Notes under the pieces: generated by a model
Database searches by the model: none
Seen by the model: the letters and a program-made list of their open reading frames with translations, nothing else
What the model was told of the DNA's origin: nothing
Part shown: positions 26,758 to 39,700 of the stretch, one piece after another
How positions within the stretch are numbered: position 1 is the stretch's first letter
Layout of the letters: the number at the start of each line of letters is the position of its first letter
Source of the DNA: Abditibacteriaceae bacterium
GTDB lineage: Bacteria > Armatimonadota > Abditibacteriia > Abditibacteriales > Abditibacteriaceae
Assembly (NCBI GenBank): GCA_019239895.1
Contig: JAFAZH010000004.1
Location: 434,001 to 498,000, forward strand
Length of the DNA stretch: 64,000 bases
Direction: 5' to 3'
Translations under genes and position numbers: made by a program

Positions 26758-29700
26758 TTAATACCGGCGTGTCACTCCGGCAAAGACGCGGCGTCGCCCG
26801 GTGCCAAAAGCATCAGAAATCGTAGGCACATCGTTAAAGGTAATGCTGGGCGCATTGAACAGGTTAGAAATGCCGAGAAATAGTTCATTATGCACAGATG
26901 GTTCTTTGGCTAAAAGCAGCGTAAAGTAAACGTGCGATGGGAAGCGTGGCCGCTGGACATCTGCCGGAAGACCAAATAAGTTGGGTCTATCAGCGAAGTA
27001 GGAGCCGAAGTAATTACCGACCAGCGTGACCTTGTTACCCCTGGCATCTACATAATTCAAAGAAGCATCAAAGGCATTGCGAGGGTAATAAGGTGCTTGA
27101 CCTAAGTTAAAGGGTTGGCCTACCGTGCGATTATGGCTGTTGCTAAAGAGTAAACCGACCTGCCCAAAAAGATTACGTGTCAACGGTTGCTCATAACGCA
27201 TTCCAATGCCATTTTGTTGCAGCTTGCCCAGAATCAGCGGAGCCTGAGTTCTAAAGGCATAAACAGGGGCATCTTCACCCAGCCCGACATCATTGGCCGT
27301 AGCGTGGAACAAATACATTTTTAAGAAAGCATTGTGCGGCAAGTAACGCTCAGCGTCCAATTCCAGAATCTGGGCGCGGCGCGGCACGCCACGCGCCAGA
27401 ATATCTGGCTCGACCGTGAGGCGCGTTTCGGTGGGCGCAAAGGCTAAATTAGTTGTCCCGGCTCGTTCATTGAATAACAGCCGCAATGTTGTTTTCTGAT
27501 CCATCTGGTACGTCGTTAAAAGGCTTGGCAACAGGTGCGATTCATGCGTTGTCGTGGTGAGCGATAATCCTGGCCCCACTTGCCCGCCAGTAGCCACTGT
27601 CGTGATATTATCGCGCTGGGCACGCAACTGCGCCGCCAGGGAAAGACGGTTGCCAAGACGCTGGGTTAACTGCGCATAGCCCACCGATAAATTCTCTTTG
27701 CCGTTCGAGGTCGAGGGTGGCAGCAATTGAGGTGCAATCGCGGGATTGGCATTATTAAAGATCGCCAGTGGCCCCGTGGTGATAGTTGGCTTGAGGTTGG
27801 CATGGGCTAATCCGAGGGTGAGAATAGAAGAACGCTCCGCAGTGCGATTCAGGTTAAAATCGGCGCGGAATTCTGGTATCAGTGCCCGGTTGCGGAAGTT
27901 CTCATTCGTATAAGGAAAAGCTGTATTGATCGGCAACGGGAACGGCAGAGGGAACGGCTGCGCTCCATTAGTCAGGTCGGTGCTCTGACGCTGGTAGGTG
28001 AAGCCCAGCCACAGGTAATGTCCCTGGCGTAAGCGATGACGTAATGACAACTCGCCCTGATCGAAACCAAAAGCAGAATTGGCATCCGGGTCAGGCCCAA
28101 ATGGGCTAGACGCTAAACTGGATAGCCCCTGGTTATTGCGGGCACGCACCAGATTGAAATAGATATTAGTCTGTGGCCCCAGCGTGTAAGTTGTATCCTG
28201 GCGAAAGTTGGAGGTGGAAGTTTTATCGTTAACTCGATTGGGATTACCTGCATCCTCGTTGCGGCCATAGCCACCTAAGAAGTGCAGTTTGCCATCGTTC
28301 GCTATATCGCGGTGCAACAGGTTGACCCCACGCTGGCGGTCGCTGCCTCCACTGGGCGATAACTCGGTGCCGATGCCGCCGCGCAGCACCTGGGTTGATA
28401 TGGCCGGATCAAAGAGAAAAGCCTGGCTAAAGGTATCTACAGTGGTGGCCGGATCAGTGGCCTTGAGACCTAACATGGCACGGGCAAGAGCGTTTTGTGG
28501 ATCGAGCGTTATCGCCGTCCGGTATTCCCGTTCCGATTGGGAACTGAGCCGACTGAAATCATAGGCTTGCCCCAAGATAGCATGGTATTGGGCAACTTGA
28601 GGAGCTAAACGCACCGCCTGTTGTCCCGCATCAATCGCACTACTGAGACGATTGCTATCTAAGAGAGTTTTGGACAGCCCAGCATAATACAGCGCGCTAT
28701 TAGGTTTCTGTTTAATAGCATTCTGATACTGCGTGACCGCATCAGTGTAGCGTCCCTGCTCGTAATAAACCTCACCTAACGCCGCCTGAACTTCATTACT
28801 ATGCGGATAACGTGGCATCAGGTCGGTTAAAAGCGTCACAGCCTGTTGCGGGTGTCCAGTGCGGGTATAAACGCGGGCTAAGACATTGGCAGCGGGGAGA
28901 AATGAGGGAGCTAAACGCAAGCTTTCTTGCAGCACACGCGTGGCATGGACATAATCGCGCCGGTCGGCATTGGCCACACCTAAAAGATATTGGGCCTGGG
29001 GCAGTTTCGGATCAAGCGCGACAGCTTGCGCAGCGGCATCGGCGGCAGCATCCACATCGCCCCGCGCCAGCAAAGACTGCCCTAGAGCTACCCGCGCCGC
29101 CACCGATTGAGGATTGAGTTGGGTGGCTAAACGCGCCTCGCGCACCGCTTGTTCCGGCTTACCATTAAAGAAATAAACCAGAGATGCATTGCCATGCGCC
29201 AGGGCCGAATACGGTTCTAATTTATTAGCGGTTTGAGCCTCGCGCAAGGCCGCATCCTGATCGCCCTCCGCCTGGTAAATCAAGCCCAGCCACGCATGAG
29301 CTTGATAACGATAAGCCGCTGGTTGCAATTTGGTGGCAGTTTGAAAGGCTTGCACCGCTTCTGGCGTTTTGCCAGGCTGCCGCATGAGGGATAAACCCAG
29401 CGTGACATAAGGCTCTACAGCATCTTCATCACTAGGTGTGCCGGTTGCTGTCGGGCGCACCTTGGCATTGTTATTGGCAGCAGCGGCGGCTTGCTCGGCA
29501 AATTGTTGGGCCTGGTCAGGCGCATCATGCGTGAGGGCTACCCACGACAGACCAACCAGGGCCGGAGCGTAAGTTGCGTCAGTCGCCTGTGTTCTTTGCG
29601 CTTTGACCCAATTGCCCAAAGCAGAGGTGATGCCGCTAAACGTAAAAGATGCTGGCCTAAAGGAGACGGTTTGCGTTGTGGGTTTCAACGCCGCCTGGAA

Positions 29701-30582
29701 ACTGGCCGTGGCCGCATCCAGATGGTCTAACTCCAGTTGCGTATAACCAATGCGCGTCAAAGTAGCAGGCAAGCGTGGTTCCAATCGGTTCGCAGCTTCA
29801 TACTCGTGTAAGGCATCCATGTACTGGTGATTGTCAAAAAGCACATCGCCATACTCGCGTTGCGCGGCGGCATCATTAGGCGCATTATGCGCTCGTGTCC
29901 CGCGCTGTTGTAATTCACCCGCTAAAGCGGCGCGGTTTAAGCTGACATAAAATCGCTCACGCGGAATCACTGCTCGGTTTAAATCTATTGTCCATTCAAT
30001 AATCAATCCGGCATTGTTAATGGTCACGGGCGCTGTCGGGGCGGCCCCGGGGCGGGCTACACTCTGCTGCGATTGGTTCACTAAGACCGCGCCAAACTCG
30101 TTCGAGAAATCCACTTCGCCTTCAAGCACGGTCAAAGTCGAAGTGCCATCATCGTCTACTTTAATGTTGATTTCCGTACCACGCACACCAGCAATAGCCG
30201 TGCGAGTTTGCACCGCTCGTCCCTGCCGCAAACGCGCCCACATCTCGCCGCTCAAAGCACGGAACAAACTCTGGTGCCCATTACCGACGGTGGTCAGAGG
30301 TGTAATTTGAATAGCAGTATTGCTGTTGAGCTTGACGTGCGAACCATCGCTAAAAAGCAGAGTCGCTTTACCTGTCGAGCCTGTGGCTACAATGTCACCG
30401 ATATTAAAGGCGTTGCCGCGCGCTAAGGTGGCAAAAGCCGCCATGCCCTTGCGCCGAATCGTAATTTGACCACTGGCGGTTGTCACAATGCCCGCCGCCC
30501 CCGGCGCAGCGATGGCACTTGCACTCAACCACGCCGCCAACGTCACGATAATCGCTAATGCCCAGAGTCGTTGATACCTCAA
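26758..30582 (-). CDS. FecR-TPR protein with C-terminal outer-membrane beta-barrel
   Basis: The preferred start is TTG 30582, 7 nt after GGAGG and directly before a signal peptide (LWALAIIVTLAAWLSASAIA); an ATG at 30621 would add 13 unlikely residues. Order: FecR domain (about 40-160; GRAVQTRTAIAGVRGTEINI), a long TPR array (about 225-710; repeated AxxxYxxALxxDP units), then about 500 residues of alternating polar/hydrophobic strands resembling a TonB-receptor-like barrel, ending in an aromatic (FAGVTRRY). No plug domain is seen. It likely sits in the outer membrane with FecR and TPR in the periplasm. With the CHASE2 kinase it forms a plausible envelope-sensing pair. Confidence 0.85.
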   Translation of the reverse strand: MRYQRLWALAIIVTLAAWLSASAIAAPGAAGIVTTASGQITIRRKGMAAFATLARGNAFNIGDIVATGSTGKATLLFSDGSHVKLNSNTAIQITPLTTVGNGHQSLFRALSGEMWARLRQGRAVQTRTAIAGVRGTEINIKVDDDGTSTLTVLEGEVDFSNEFGAVLVNQSQQSVARPGAAPTAPVTINNAGLIIEWTIDLNRAVIPRERFYVSLNRAALAGELQQRGTRAHNAPNDAAAQREYGDVLFDNHQYMDALHEYEAANRLEPRLPATLTRIGYTQLELDHLDAATASFQAALKPTTQTVSFRPASFTFSGITSALGNWVKAQRTQATDATYAPALVGLSWVALTHDAPDQAQQFAEQAAAAANNNAKVRPTATGTPSDEDAVEPYVTLGLSLMRQPGKTPEAVQAFQTATKLQPAAYRYQAHAWLGLIYQAEGDQDAALREAQTANKLEPYSALAHGNASLVYFFNGKPEQAVREARLATQLNPQSVAARVALGQSLLARGDVDAAADAAAQAVALDPKLPQAQYLLGVANADRRDYVHATRVLQESLRLAPSFLPAANVLARVYTRTGHPQQAVTLLTDLMPRYPHSNEVQAALGEVYYEQGRYTDAVTQYQNAIKQKPNSALYYAGLSKTLLDSNRLSSAIDAGQQAVRLAPQVAQYHAILGQAYDFSRLSSQSEREYRTAITLDPQNALARAMLGLKATDPATTVDTFSQAFLFDPAISTQVLRGGIGTELSPSGGSDRQRGVNLLHRDIANDGKLHFLGGYGRNEDAGNPNRVNDKTSTSNFRQDTTYTLGPQTNIYFNLVRARNNQGLSSLASSPFGPDPDANSAFGFDQGELSLRHRLRQGHYLWLGFTYQRQSTDLTNGAQPFPLPFPLPINTAFPYTNENFRNRALIPEFRADFNLNRTAERSSILTLGLAHANLKPTITTGPLAIFNNANPAIAPQLLPPSTSNGKENLSVGYAQLTQRLGNRLSLAAQLRAQRDNITTVATGGQVGPGLSLTTTTHESHLLPSLLTTYQMDQKTTLRLLFNERAGTTNLAFAPTETRLTVEPDILARGVPRRAQILELDAERYLPHNAFLKMYLFHATANDVGLGEDAPVYAFRTQAPLILGKLQQNGIGMRYEQPLTRNLFGQVGLLFSNSHNRTVGQPFNLGQAPYYPRNAFDASLNYVDARGNKVTLVGNYFGSYFADRPNLFGLPADVQRPRFPSHVYFTLLLAKEPSVHNELFLGISNLFNAPSITFNDVPTISDAFGTGRRRVFAGVTRRY

Positions 30583-30624
30583 ACCAGTTCCTCCATGTTT
30601 GTGCCGGGTGGGGCCGGGCATTGA

Positions 30625-30738
30625 AATACCCGGCGGGAAGGCTAAAGCCGACCGTCCTCACGGACGATAGGATACGATGAATCATGCCCCTACAGGGCGT
30701 CCAACGGACGCTTGGCCGCTGGCCCTCCTGCCGGGTAA
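30625..30738. repeat. Structured inverted-repeat element before the FecR-TPR gene
   Basis: The outer arms ACCCGGCGGGAAGG and CCCTCCTGCCGGGT enclose five small hairpins (GGCTAAAGCC, CCGTCCTCACGG, GCCCCTACAGGGC, CGTCCAACGGACG and GGCCGCTGGCC). It fills the gap between the giant secreted protein and the FecR gene, both on the minus strand. It could be a mobile repeat or a folded leader RNA; the stems are unusually dense for 114 nt. Confidence 0.6.
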
Positions 30739-30757
30739 TTTACAAGTCCGGCTGTTA

Positions 30758-33700
30758 TCACTTAACAGTCAGTGGCCCAACCTGCCCGGAAACCGTCGCA
30801 CCCTTGGCATCCAATAGGTCAGTTAAAGCCACCACGACTTTATCGCCATTGCGCAACGCGCCTTCCGCCAGACCAAGCACCACAGTATGCATGGCCGAAC
30901 GGTAGGAAACGCTTTCTACCGCAACCTCTCGGCCATTAATTTTAACACTATAATGGGCTGGTTCAGCCGCCTCATTAGGATCGAGTTGACCAGTGAATTG
31001 TAACACGATACTCTGGCTTGCGGCATGGGCCACCGCCGTAGAGAGCACAACCTTACTACGTGAACTGCGAGTGCTGCCAGTAACAGAGTTCAAACGCACT
31101 CCGGCGAAGTTGAGGTTGGGCACATTAACCGAACTGCTGACACTCACGGTGGCGAAGTTGAATAACAAATTCGGAGCAATGGGGCCAACCACATAAGTGC
31201 CCGGTGCCACTGACTCGAAATTATAATAACCCTGGGCATCGGTCGTAACTGATGCTACGTTACCAGAGCCATTAGTTCGCTTAACGGTGACCCCGGCCAG
31301 GCCAGCCCCCGTGCTGCTGCCTTCGCTAACGCGCCCGCTGATGTATGGCCCCTGGAACCCAGTGAAGTTCACTCCATTGGCACTGCCACTGTCGGTAGTA
31401 ATAACCACATCTACTAATGGCGGCGTGAAGCCGTAATTAGTGCGCGTTGGAATCAAAATGTTGTGTCCCTGTGGCACACCATTTAAGGTGTAGTAGCCAT
31501 TGGCATCAGTTTGCGCTGTCTGGGTGCTAGAGCCAGAAGACGGACTTCTCCGCTCTACTGTGACATTGGCGATACCACTGCCTGCGTTGTTGATGACACG
31601 TCCCGCGATGCTAAACAGCGCCGTAAAGTTGATATTCGTGGCATTGCCAGCACTCACTTTTACACTGCGCGAACCGCCGTCAAAGGTCGCGCCATTCAAA
31701 GTGGGTATCAGGGTATAAGTTGAAGGCGCAACATTTTGCAGCGTGTAAAAGCCACTGGCATCGGTTAACACACTGGCGGGGCTGTTGGCGGTGTTGGCCC
31801 CATCGCGCGTGATTCTCACACCCGCAACGCCGACACCGGCACTATCCACCGCACGCCCGCTGATATTGAAGGTGCCAGCCACGGCTGGCACTACCTTGAC
31901 GGACAAGCCCTTGTTCGTGCCAGTATCGGTGTAAATGGTTTGCAGTTGCGTATTGGGCGGTAGGTTCTGGAAGTGGACGTTAAAGGCCCCTTGCCGTGAA
32001 TCATAATGAAGGACTTCAAAGGTATCGCCTGGCTGTGGCACATAACCGGACTGGAACTTGACATTAAGCGTGCCACCCAGTTGAGCCGAACCCTTAATGT
32101 TGACCTGGTCATAGGAACTACCCGGCACTTTGCCGCCGATGTCCATATTCAGGATGCCGCCAGCACTCTGGTTATAGTTGCCGTAAATGCTGAAGACGCC
32201 AGCCAGGGAAGCCGAAACGCTGCGAGTTCCAATGCTATGATCTGTCGCAACCTGCTGTGAGCCACCCGGATTAAGGATGCCGGAGTTGTTGAAGGTCGGG
32301 TCGTTCCCTTCGTTGTGATCCAGCGTCGCACCATCTGACCCGCTTTGCGTGTTGAAGGTGCCAGTGTTATTAATGATGACTCCGCCATTCGCCAGGATGT
32401 GGCTTTTACCAATCCAGTCAGCAATGCCAGCATTATTGAGTGTGCGCCCGATAATGATGTGATTCACGGTGCCATGAATCGAGAAGGTCGCGCCATGCCC
32501 GATAGTCGTCTGGCCGTGGCCACTCATGGTGCCGCCTTCCCAGTTGAAGAAATGGGTCGCTGTTATGTTGCTATCACCAGTCAGGGTGCCGTTACAAACC
32601 GAGAAGGTTTCGGCATTGACATTGGTGTTAATGCTGGTGGTATTACCTAACACACAAATATGGCCGGTGCCAGTGATAACGGCAATGTCTTTGGCAAAGA
32701 AGTAGTCGCTGGTGAATTGCAGTTGTGACCCGGCAGGCACATCAAAACGGCCATAGCTTTGTCCGCCGCCTTGTAGCCGAATTGTTCCTTGCTGCACCTG
32801 CACAAAACCTGAAAGATTAATAGAGTCGGCACCAGCGATAAACAAGACAACTCGGTCGAAAACCGTGGCTGGCGTCGTGACGACATCTTCCGTGCCTTCT
32901 CCAACAGTTTTGATGAACTTCCCGTAAGGCATGTTGGGGCCACCTGGCAGGTTGATGAAGGTCGGATTGTCTCCAATGCCATCCCAGCCGAAGGTGGCAT
33001 CGCTCATGGCATAGACAAGGTTGTTGTTGCGGAACCTCGTGCCATTGCCGCCAATAATGCTCCCCTTACCACGCCAATTTACGGTACCAAAGTTATTGAC
33101 CGTCTTCTGGTCGAGGAACTTGCGGGTCGCCACGCTACTTGATGGGTCATTGATATTCCAGACACCAGCAGAGGCAATATTGGTAGAGCCTAAACCACCT
33201 AGATGGCCACCTGTCCAGTTGAAGACACCTGCTATTGTAAGACTACCATTCTCATTGAGTGTGCCCTGGCTCAGATTCACCACCCCATGTGCTGTCACAC
33301 TGCTGATGCCATTAAGCGTCAGTGTATGCCCATTGAGCACGAGAGTTTGCGTACCACTGGGCGCTCCCAAAGCCAGGCCCCCCGCCGTGGTGTTGATGTT
33401 AAGCGTGATTGAGTAGGTGCCAGTCAGGTTGATGGTGGCAATATCGGTGGGGCCAGGCACCCGTGCCGGACTCCAGTTGGCAGCATTGCCCCACTGCCCG
33501 CCAGCAGGATTAATCCAGCGCACGGTTGCCCCATTGGAAACCTCAAGCCTCCAATCGAGAACGACATGGCCCTGATCGCCGTGCAGACCATCCTGATAAT
33601 CATAGCCATCCACAGCAATGTAATAGGTACGGCCTGCGACGGTCTGGAAGGTCACGCTACTGGTTAAGACAATATCCTCATCATCATTGCTGGCGACTAA

Positions 33701-36700
33701 GTTTAAAGTCCGCACCGTGTTGCCCGTGGTATTCTTGCCGGTATAAACGGCCAAAAGCGTATCAAAATCGCTTTGGGCCGTGGTAAAGGTGGCGTTGCCA
33801 CTGGCGGGGGCAGTCCAGGCATACCACACCGACCTGCCGCCAGGGTTGCCAGCATGATTAGGCTCCCCAGGCTCTTTAGTCGCCTGCACATTGGTGCCTG
33901 TCACGTGCCCTGAGTTGCCGACAATAACCTGTGCCTTGGCAAAATTATCATTGGCTGGACGACCAACCGTGACCGACCAATTGACTACGACCCTGCCCTG
34001 CGCGGTAATGCCACCGTAATCATAGCCATCCACGGCAATATAGTATGTCTGGCCCGCCACCGCATTAAAGCGGACGGCACTTTGATCGCCGATGCCTGCG
34101 TTATCGTTGCTGGCTACCTCGGTCAGCGCGTTAACCGCCGTGCCTTGATAAACCGCCAAGACGGTATCGAAGTCGCTGCCTGTTGTGTCAAACGAGGCGC
34201 TACCCGTAGTTGACGCAGTCCATTTATACCAGACAGAACTACTACCGCCCACATCAGCATGGGTTGGTTCGCCCGCCTCCTTGGTGGCTAATACATTGGT
34301 GCCTGTAACCTTACCTGAATCACCCTGAATCACCTGGGCCTTGGCAAAGTTGTCATTGGGCGGTGGCTGGCCCGGCCCCGTCGTCACCTGAAAATCCGTC
34401 GAGCTAAACGTACTCGCAGAGCCATCGGCATTCGTCACCCCAATAGGCCCAGTCGTTGCTCCCACCGGCACGCGCGCTAATAGCTGCGAACTGGAAACAA
34501 TGCCGCCATCCGTTGAGGGCACAAATCCATTAGGATCATTAGCATCGGTGAAGAGCACTACTGTGCCATCCGTAAAGCCTGCACCATTAATAGTGACAAG
34601 GGTGCCAACCGGCCCACTGGTGGGGCTAAAACTGGTGATATTGAGCGGCACCGCACTAAATTCGCTGGTGTCTCCCGTCGCTGTATTGGTGGCGGTTGCC
34701 GCAAAGAACTGTCCGGTGCCATTAAAGGTAAAGCTGAAGGTCGCATTGCCACTACCGTTAGTCTGCACATTAGTGCTGCCAATGTATTCCTGGCCCTGCC
34801 CATACCCAGACGCGCCGGGAGCGGCATTGCGATAGAAGTCAAGGGTGAAGGTGCTATTCGGCGTACTATTAAGCGTGCCATCTAACTCCGTGCCGCCGGT
34901 ATTGCCAGGTGTGATGTCAGTAATAACCGGGAAGTTTTGCAGAGTGTTTGGCCCAGTGTCTTTATCTCCAGCGTCATTGAGGGTCACGCCATCGGAGCGG
35001 TCTACTTTGCCAACGAGATCGATACCCAAAGCCGCATTGCCGTAAATGGAGTTGCCACGAATGGTGTTGCCATTGCCGCTTTCCGATAAACGCACGCCTT
35101 CATTGCGATTGAAGGCGATAATATTACTGCCCGTGATGCTGCTCCCGGACGTGGCGCTGCTGCCAATGATGTTCGCTGCCGCGCCATGCACAATTTCAAC
35201 GCCATGCAGCAGGTTCGCCAACATCTGCGTGCCGGAAACATCGGTGCCAATGAAGTTACCCAGCACCCGGTTGTTATTGGAGCCATCAATCACAATGCCA
35301 GAGCCGCCATTGCCGGAGATGAGGTTACGTGCCTCGGCGGTCGTGCCACCAATGAGGTTATCGTGTGCGCCGCTCGTAATGCCAATTCCTGCTGAGCCGT
35401 TAGCAACCGCCTGGTCGCCCGTTGCGGTAGTGCCAATATAACAGCCCTGCACGGTATCATGCGCAGCCTGCGCACCATCAATTAATATACCGCTACCGCT
35501 AAAGCCATAGACAACCAAGCTTTTTACGACACAGTTAGCCGCGTTAATTTCTAACCCGGCAGAGTTGACACCCGCCTGAGCGCCAATCAACACCACTTCC
35601 GGCCCGGCGGGATTGCTGTCACCAGAGAAAGCTTTTTGGGTGCCGCCATCAATGATCGTTCCATCCCCCGTAAGCGGTGGTAAGGGTTTGAGCAGCTTAA
35701 TGTTGAACACACCATTATTAAAGCCTGCATCGGACTTAGGGATATTAAATTGAATCGCCGTGCCCAGAACAACATTGGCGTAGTTAATGGCATCGCGCAA
35801 GCTGCCTGCGCCGCTATCCTGCGTATTGATGACAATAGGCGAACCCGGAACAGGCGTAGGAGTGGCCGCCTGGTCGTCATTAACAATCGTGCCAGTGCCT
35901 TTATTCTTAGTCAAAATCGCATTAACGGCGTTCGACAGATTTACCGAGAATGTCTTATCCGGCTCAAATAACGTATTGCCTTTAACTGGGACACTAATAG
36001 TCTTGGCGGTTTCACCAGGTGCGAAAGTCAAAGTGCCGGAAGTGCTGGCATAATCAGTCGGTTGCATGGCGGTGCCATTAGCTGTCGCGTAACTCACCGT
36101 CACCGTTTTACCACTGGCCGTCGAGAGGGTTACGGTAAAGACCGCATTGGTCGTCCCACTATTGCCTTCCGGCAGGGAAATATCGTTGATGGATAGGCTC
36201 GGTAGCGGATCATCGTTCACGATAATGCCAGTGCCCTTCGCTTTGAAGATGTTGGCATTGGCCGCATTAGTGAGGTTCACGAAGAATGTCTGGTCATCCT
36301 CATTGAGCGTGTCGCCTTTAACCGGCACACTGATGGTTTGGCTCGTGGTACCGGGCGCGAAAGTCAAGGTGCCAGCAGTGCTGACATAGTCGCTACCAGC
36401 CTTGGCCGTGCCATCGGCGGTGGCATAATCCACAGTCACGCTTTTGCTGGAAGCAGTGGTCAAGCTCACCGTAAAATCGGCATTCGTCGTGCCGCTATCG
36501 CCCTCTTTAACGGATATATCATTGATGGTTAACGAGGGCAGCAGGTCATCATTGAGGATCGTCCCCACGCCTTGCGACTTGGTAATTGTGGCATTCTTGG
36601 AGTTGGATAAGTTCAGATTGAAAGTCTCATCGCTCTCATTGAGAGTATCGCCGTTGACTGGCACGCTAATGGTTTTGGTAGTCGTGCCAGGCGTAAAGGT

Positions 36701-39700
36701 CAAGGTGCCCGCCGTGCTGGCATAATCGGAGGGTTGAGTTGCAGTACCATCGGCGGTGGCGTAATCAACACTGACCGTCTGGCCGCTGACAGGTGAGAGC
36801 GTTACAGTGAAGGTTGCATTAGTTGTCCCACTATCGCCCTCTTTAACCGATACATCATTAATGGACAGGCTTGGCAAGGGGTCATCATTGGTAATTGTTC
36901 CCACGCCTTGGGTTTTGGTTGGACTGGTATTGACCAAGTTGGTTAAATTGACGAAAAAGGTTTCGTCGGCTTCGTTGAGCGTATCGCCATTGACCTTGAC
37001 TGTAATTTGCTTGGTAGTTTCCCCAGGCGCGAAAGTCAAAGTTCCTGTCGTGGCGGCATAATCGGCGGGTTGCACCGCCGTGCCATCGGCGGTGGCATAG
37101 TCCACGCTGACTGTTTGCCCACTAATAGCGTCAAGCGTGACAGTAAAGACCGCATCCGTCGTGCCGCTATCGCCTTCTTTAACCGCTACATCGTTGATGG
37201 AAACGCCGGGCACTGGGTCATCATTGAGGATAGTCCCTGTGCCCTGACCTTTGGCAATAGTCGCATTAACTGGACTGCTGAGGTTGACGAAGAAAGTTTC
37301 GTCCGCCTCATTTATCGTATCGCCTATAACGGAAACCGTTATATTACGCGAGGTGACGCCGGGCGGGAAATTGAGGACGCCTGAAGTTGCCTGGTAATCG
37401 CCAGGGGTAGCCTCCGAACTGCTTACCGCAGTGCCATTAGCCGTAGCATAGGCCACCTGCACGTTCTGACCACTGGCAGTGGATAGGTTAACGGTGAACG
37501 TAGCACTGACAAAACCCTGATTGCCTTCAATGACCGAGGAATCAGAGATGGAAACCGTTGGCAGTGGGTCGTCATTGAGGATCGTGCCCGTGCCCGTGGC
37601 TTTATCTAAGGCAGCATTAGTAGGATTCGAGAGGTTGACGGTAAAGGTCTCATCAAGCTCGTTCAGAGTGTCGCCAACAATGGGCACCGATACAGTTTGA
37701 CTGGTAACGCCAGGCGCAAAGTGCAGGGGGCCGGAGGTGCCAAAGTAGTCGCTGCCTGCGGTAGCAGTACCATCAGCCGTAGCATAGTCTACGGTAATAT
37801 CATCGCTGCTGGGCTGCGCCAGAGTTACCGAGAAATCGGCGTTTTTGATGCCGCTGTCGCCTTCCGTGATGGAGACATCATTAATGGAGATAGCAGGCAC
37901 CAACCGGATGCTGTGTGCAAATTCCGAGGTGTTGCCACTGCTATCGGTGGCGGTGGCCGTAATGTAGATGTTGGCGGGACCCGGTATGCTCTGGGAGAAA
38001 CTCTCGGTAGCATTACCGTTAGTATCGGTCGTTACTTGAGTCGAGCCTAAGTAGATCTGGCCTTCGCCAAAGCCGGAAGGATCGGGCGTGTTGGTGCCAT
38101 AGAGGTCTATGGTGAAGGTTTGCTGTGGTGCGCTATTTAGTGTCCCGGTCACGGTGGCCGTGAGGGTGCTGCCGAAAGTGCCAGTCCTGGTCACAACCGC
38201 ACTGGTGAGAACCGGAAAATTTTGTAAGTTATTAGGGCCGCTATCGGTGTCCTTGGTATCATTAGGCGTGACTATACTGGTGCCTTCGCCAGCCGGGATA
38301 AGATTGATACCCAGACCGCCATTGGAAAAAATAGCATTGCCGCGTATAGCGTTGCCCGTGCCGGAAGAAGGGCCACCGGCCACGGAGACCCCATCGCCGC
38401 TATTAAACGCGATTGTATTGGCAAAATTCCCCTGGCCAGACCCATTATCACCGATGATGTTGTTGATGGCATCCGTAATAGCCACTCCAACCGCATTACC
38501 CAAAGGGCTGTTACCGTCTTGAGCGGTGCCAATAAGATTGCCCTGCACCACATTACCTGCCGTGCCGCCACCTTGAATGGCCACACCGGCGTTGATATTA
38601 CCAGAGATAACGTTGCCTTCACCCGACCCTGTGCCGCCAATCAGGTTGGTCCCGGCTAAACCCGATATGAGAATGCCATAAGCGCCATTACCCAGGGCTG
38701 CCATGCCATCCGAGGTCGTCCCAATAAAATTGCCCTGAACGGCATTATTACTGGTAGAATCGCCGTCTATTAAAACGCCTCCTGAAGCGTTACCAGAGAT
38801 CAAGTTGCCTGCACTGCTACCACCAACTGTGTTACTGGAAGCACCCAATTCTATGGCTACACCATAAGCGCCATTACCCTTTGCACTAGAACCGCTACTA
38901 TCGGTTCCGATAGAGTTACTTACAACGTTGTTAAGAGTGGCCGCATGAGCTATCAAAACGCCATTGGCCGCATTACCAGCAATGAAGTTGCGTCCGCCGG
39001 GGGAAGGGCTGCCAATAGCGTTGCCCTTGGCTCCAAAATCTACCGTAACCCCATTACCACTATTGCCCAACCCCACCGAACCAGAGCTGTCGAGACCGAT
39101 GTAATTGCCCGCAACCAGATTGTCATCCGTGCCATTTCCAGTGATGACAACCCCACCACCAGCATTACCAGCAATAACATTGCGCGTGCCAGCAGCGGTG
39201 CCACCAATGATATTCCCCTGCGCTCCAAGCTCCAATAAAACACCATACGAACTATTCCCTAGCGCGGCAGTTCCCGCCGGATTTGTCCCGATGTGGTTGC
39301 CTTCCACGGTGTTGCCGTTGGCCCCAGTGATATAGACCCCATAATTCGAGTTGCCAGAGATAATATTGCGTTCGGCGGCAGTTGTGCCACCAATCGTGTT
39401 AGAATTTGCCCCTCCAGCAATCTCAATCCCCTGCGCGTTTGGCAGCGCAGCATCGCCCGTAACCTTGAGACCGATGATATTGCCCTGCACTACGTTATTG
39501 GAGGAACTGCTATCCTGAATTAAAATACCAGCACCGTTGTTGCCTGCAATGACATTGCGCGTGCCAGCGGCGGTGCCTCCAATCGTGTTAAGGTTGGCTC
39601 CCAGCGCGATTAAAACGCCCTGACCCGTGTTGCCAAGAGCAATTTTCCCCGTCACATCGGTGCCGATGAAGTTACCTTGCACCAAGTTATTCGTAGCATT

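Noticed and set aside
35800-37900. Direct repeats resembling a CRISPR or tandem array
   Set aside because: The period of about 330 bp equals one Calx-beta domain and the translation explains it; no short identical repeats with unique spacers exist here or elsewhere in the window.
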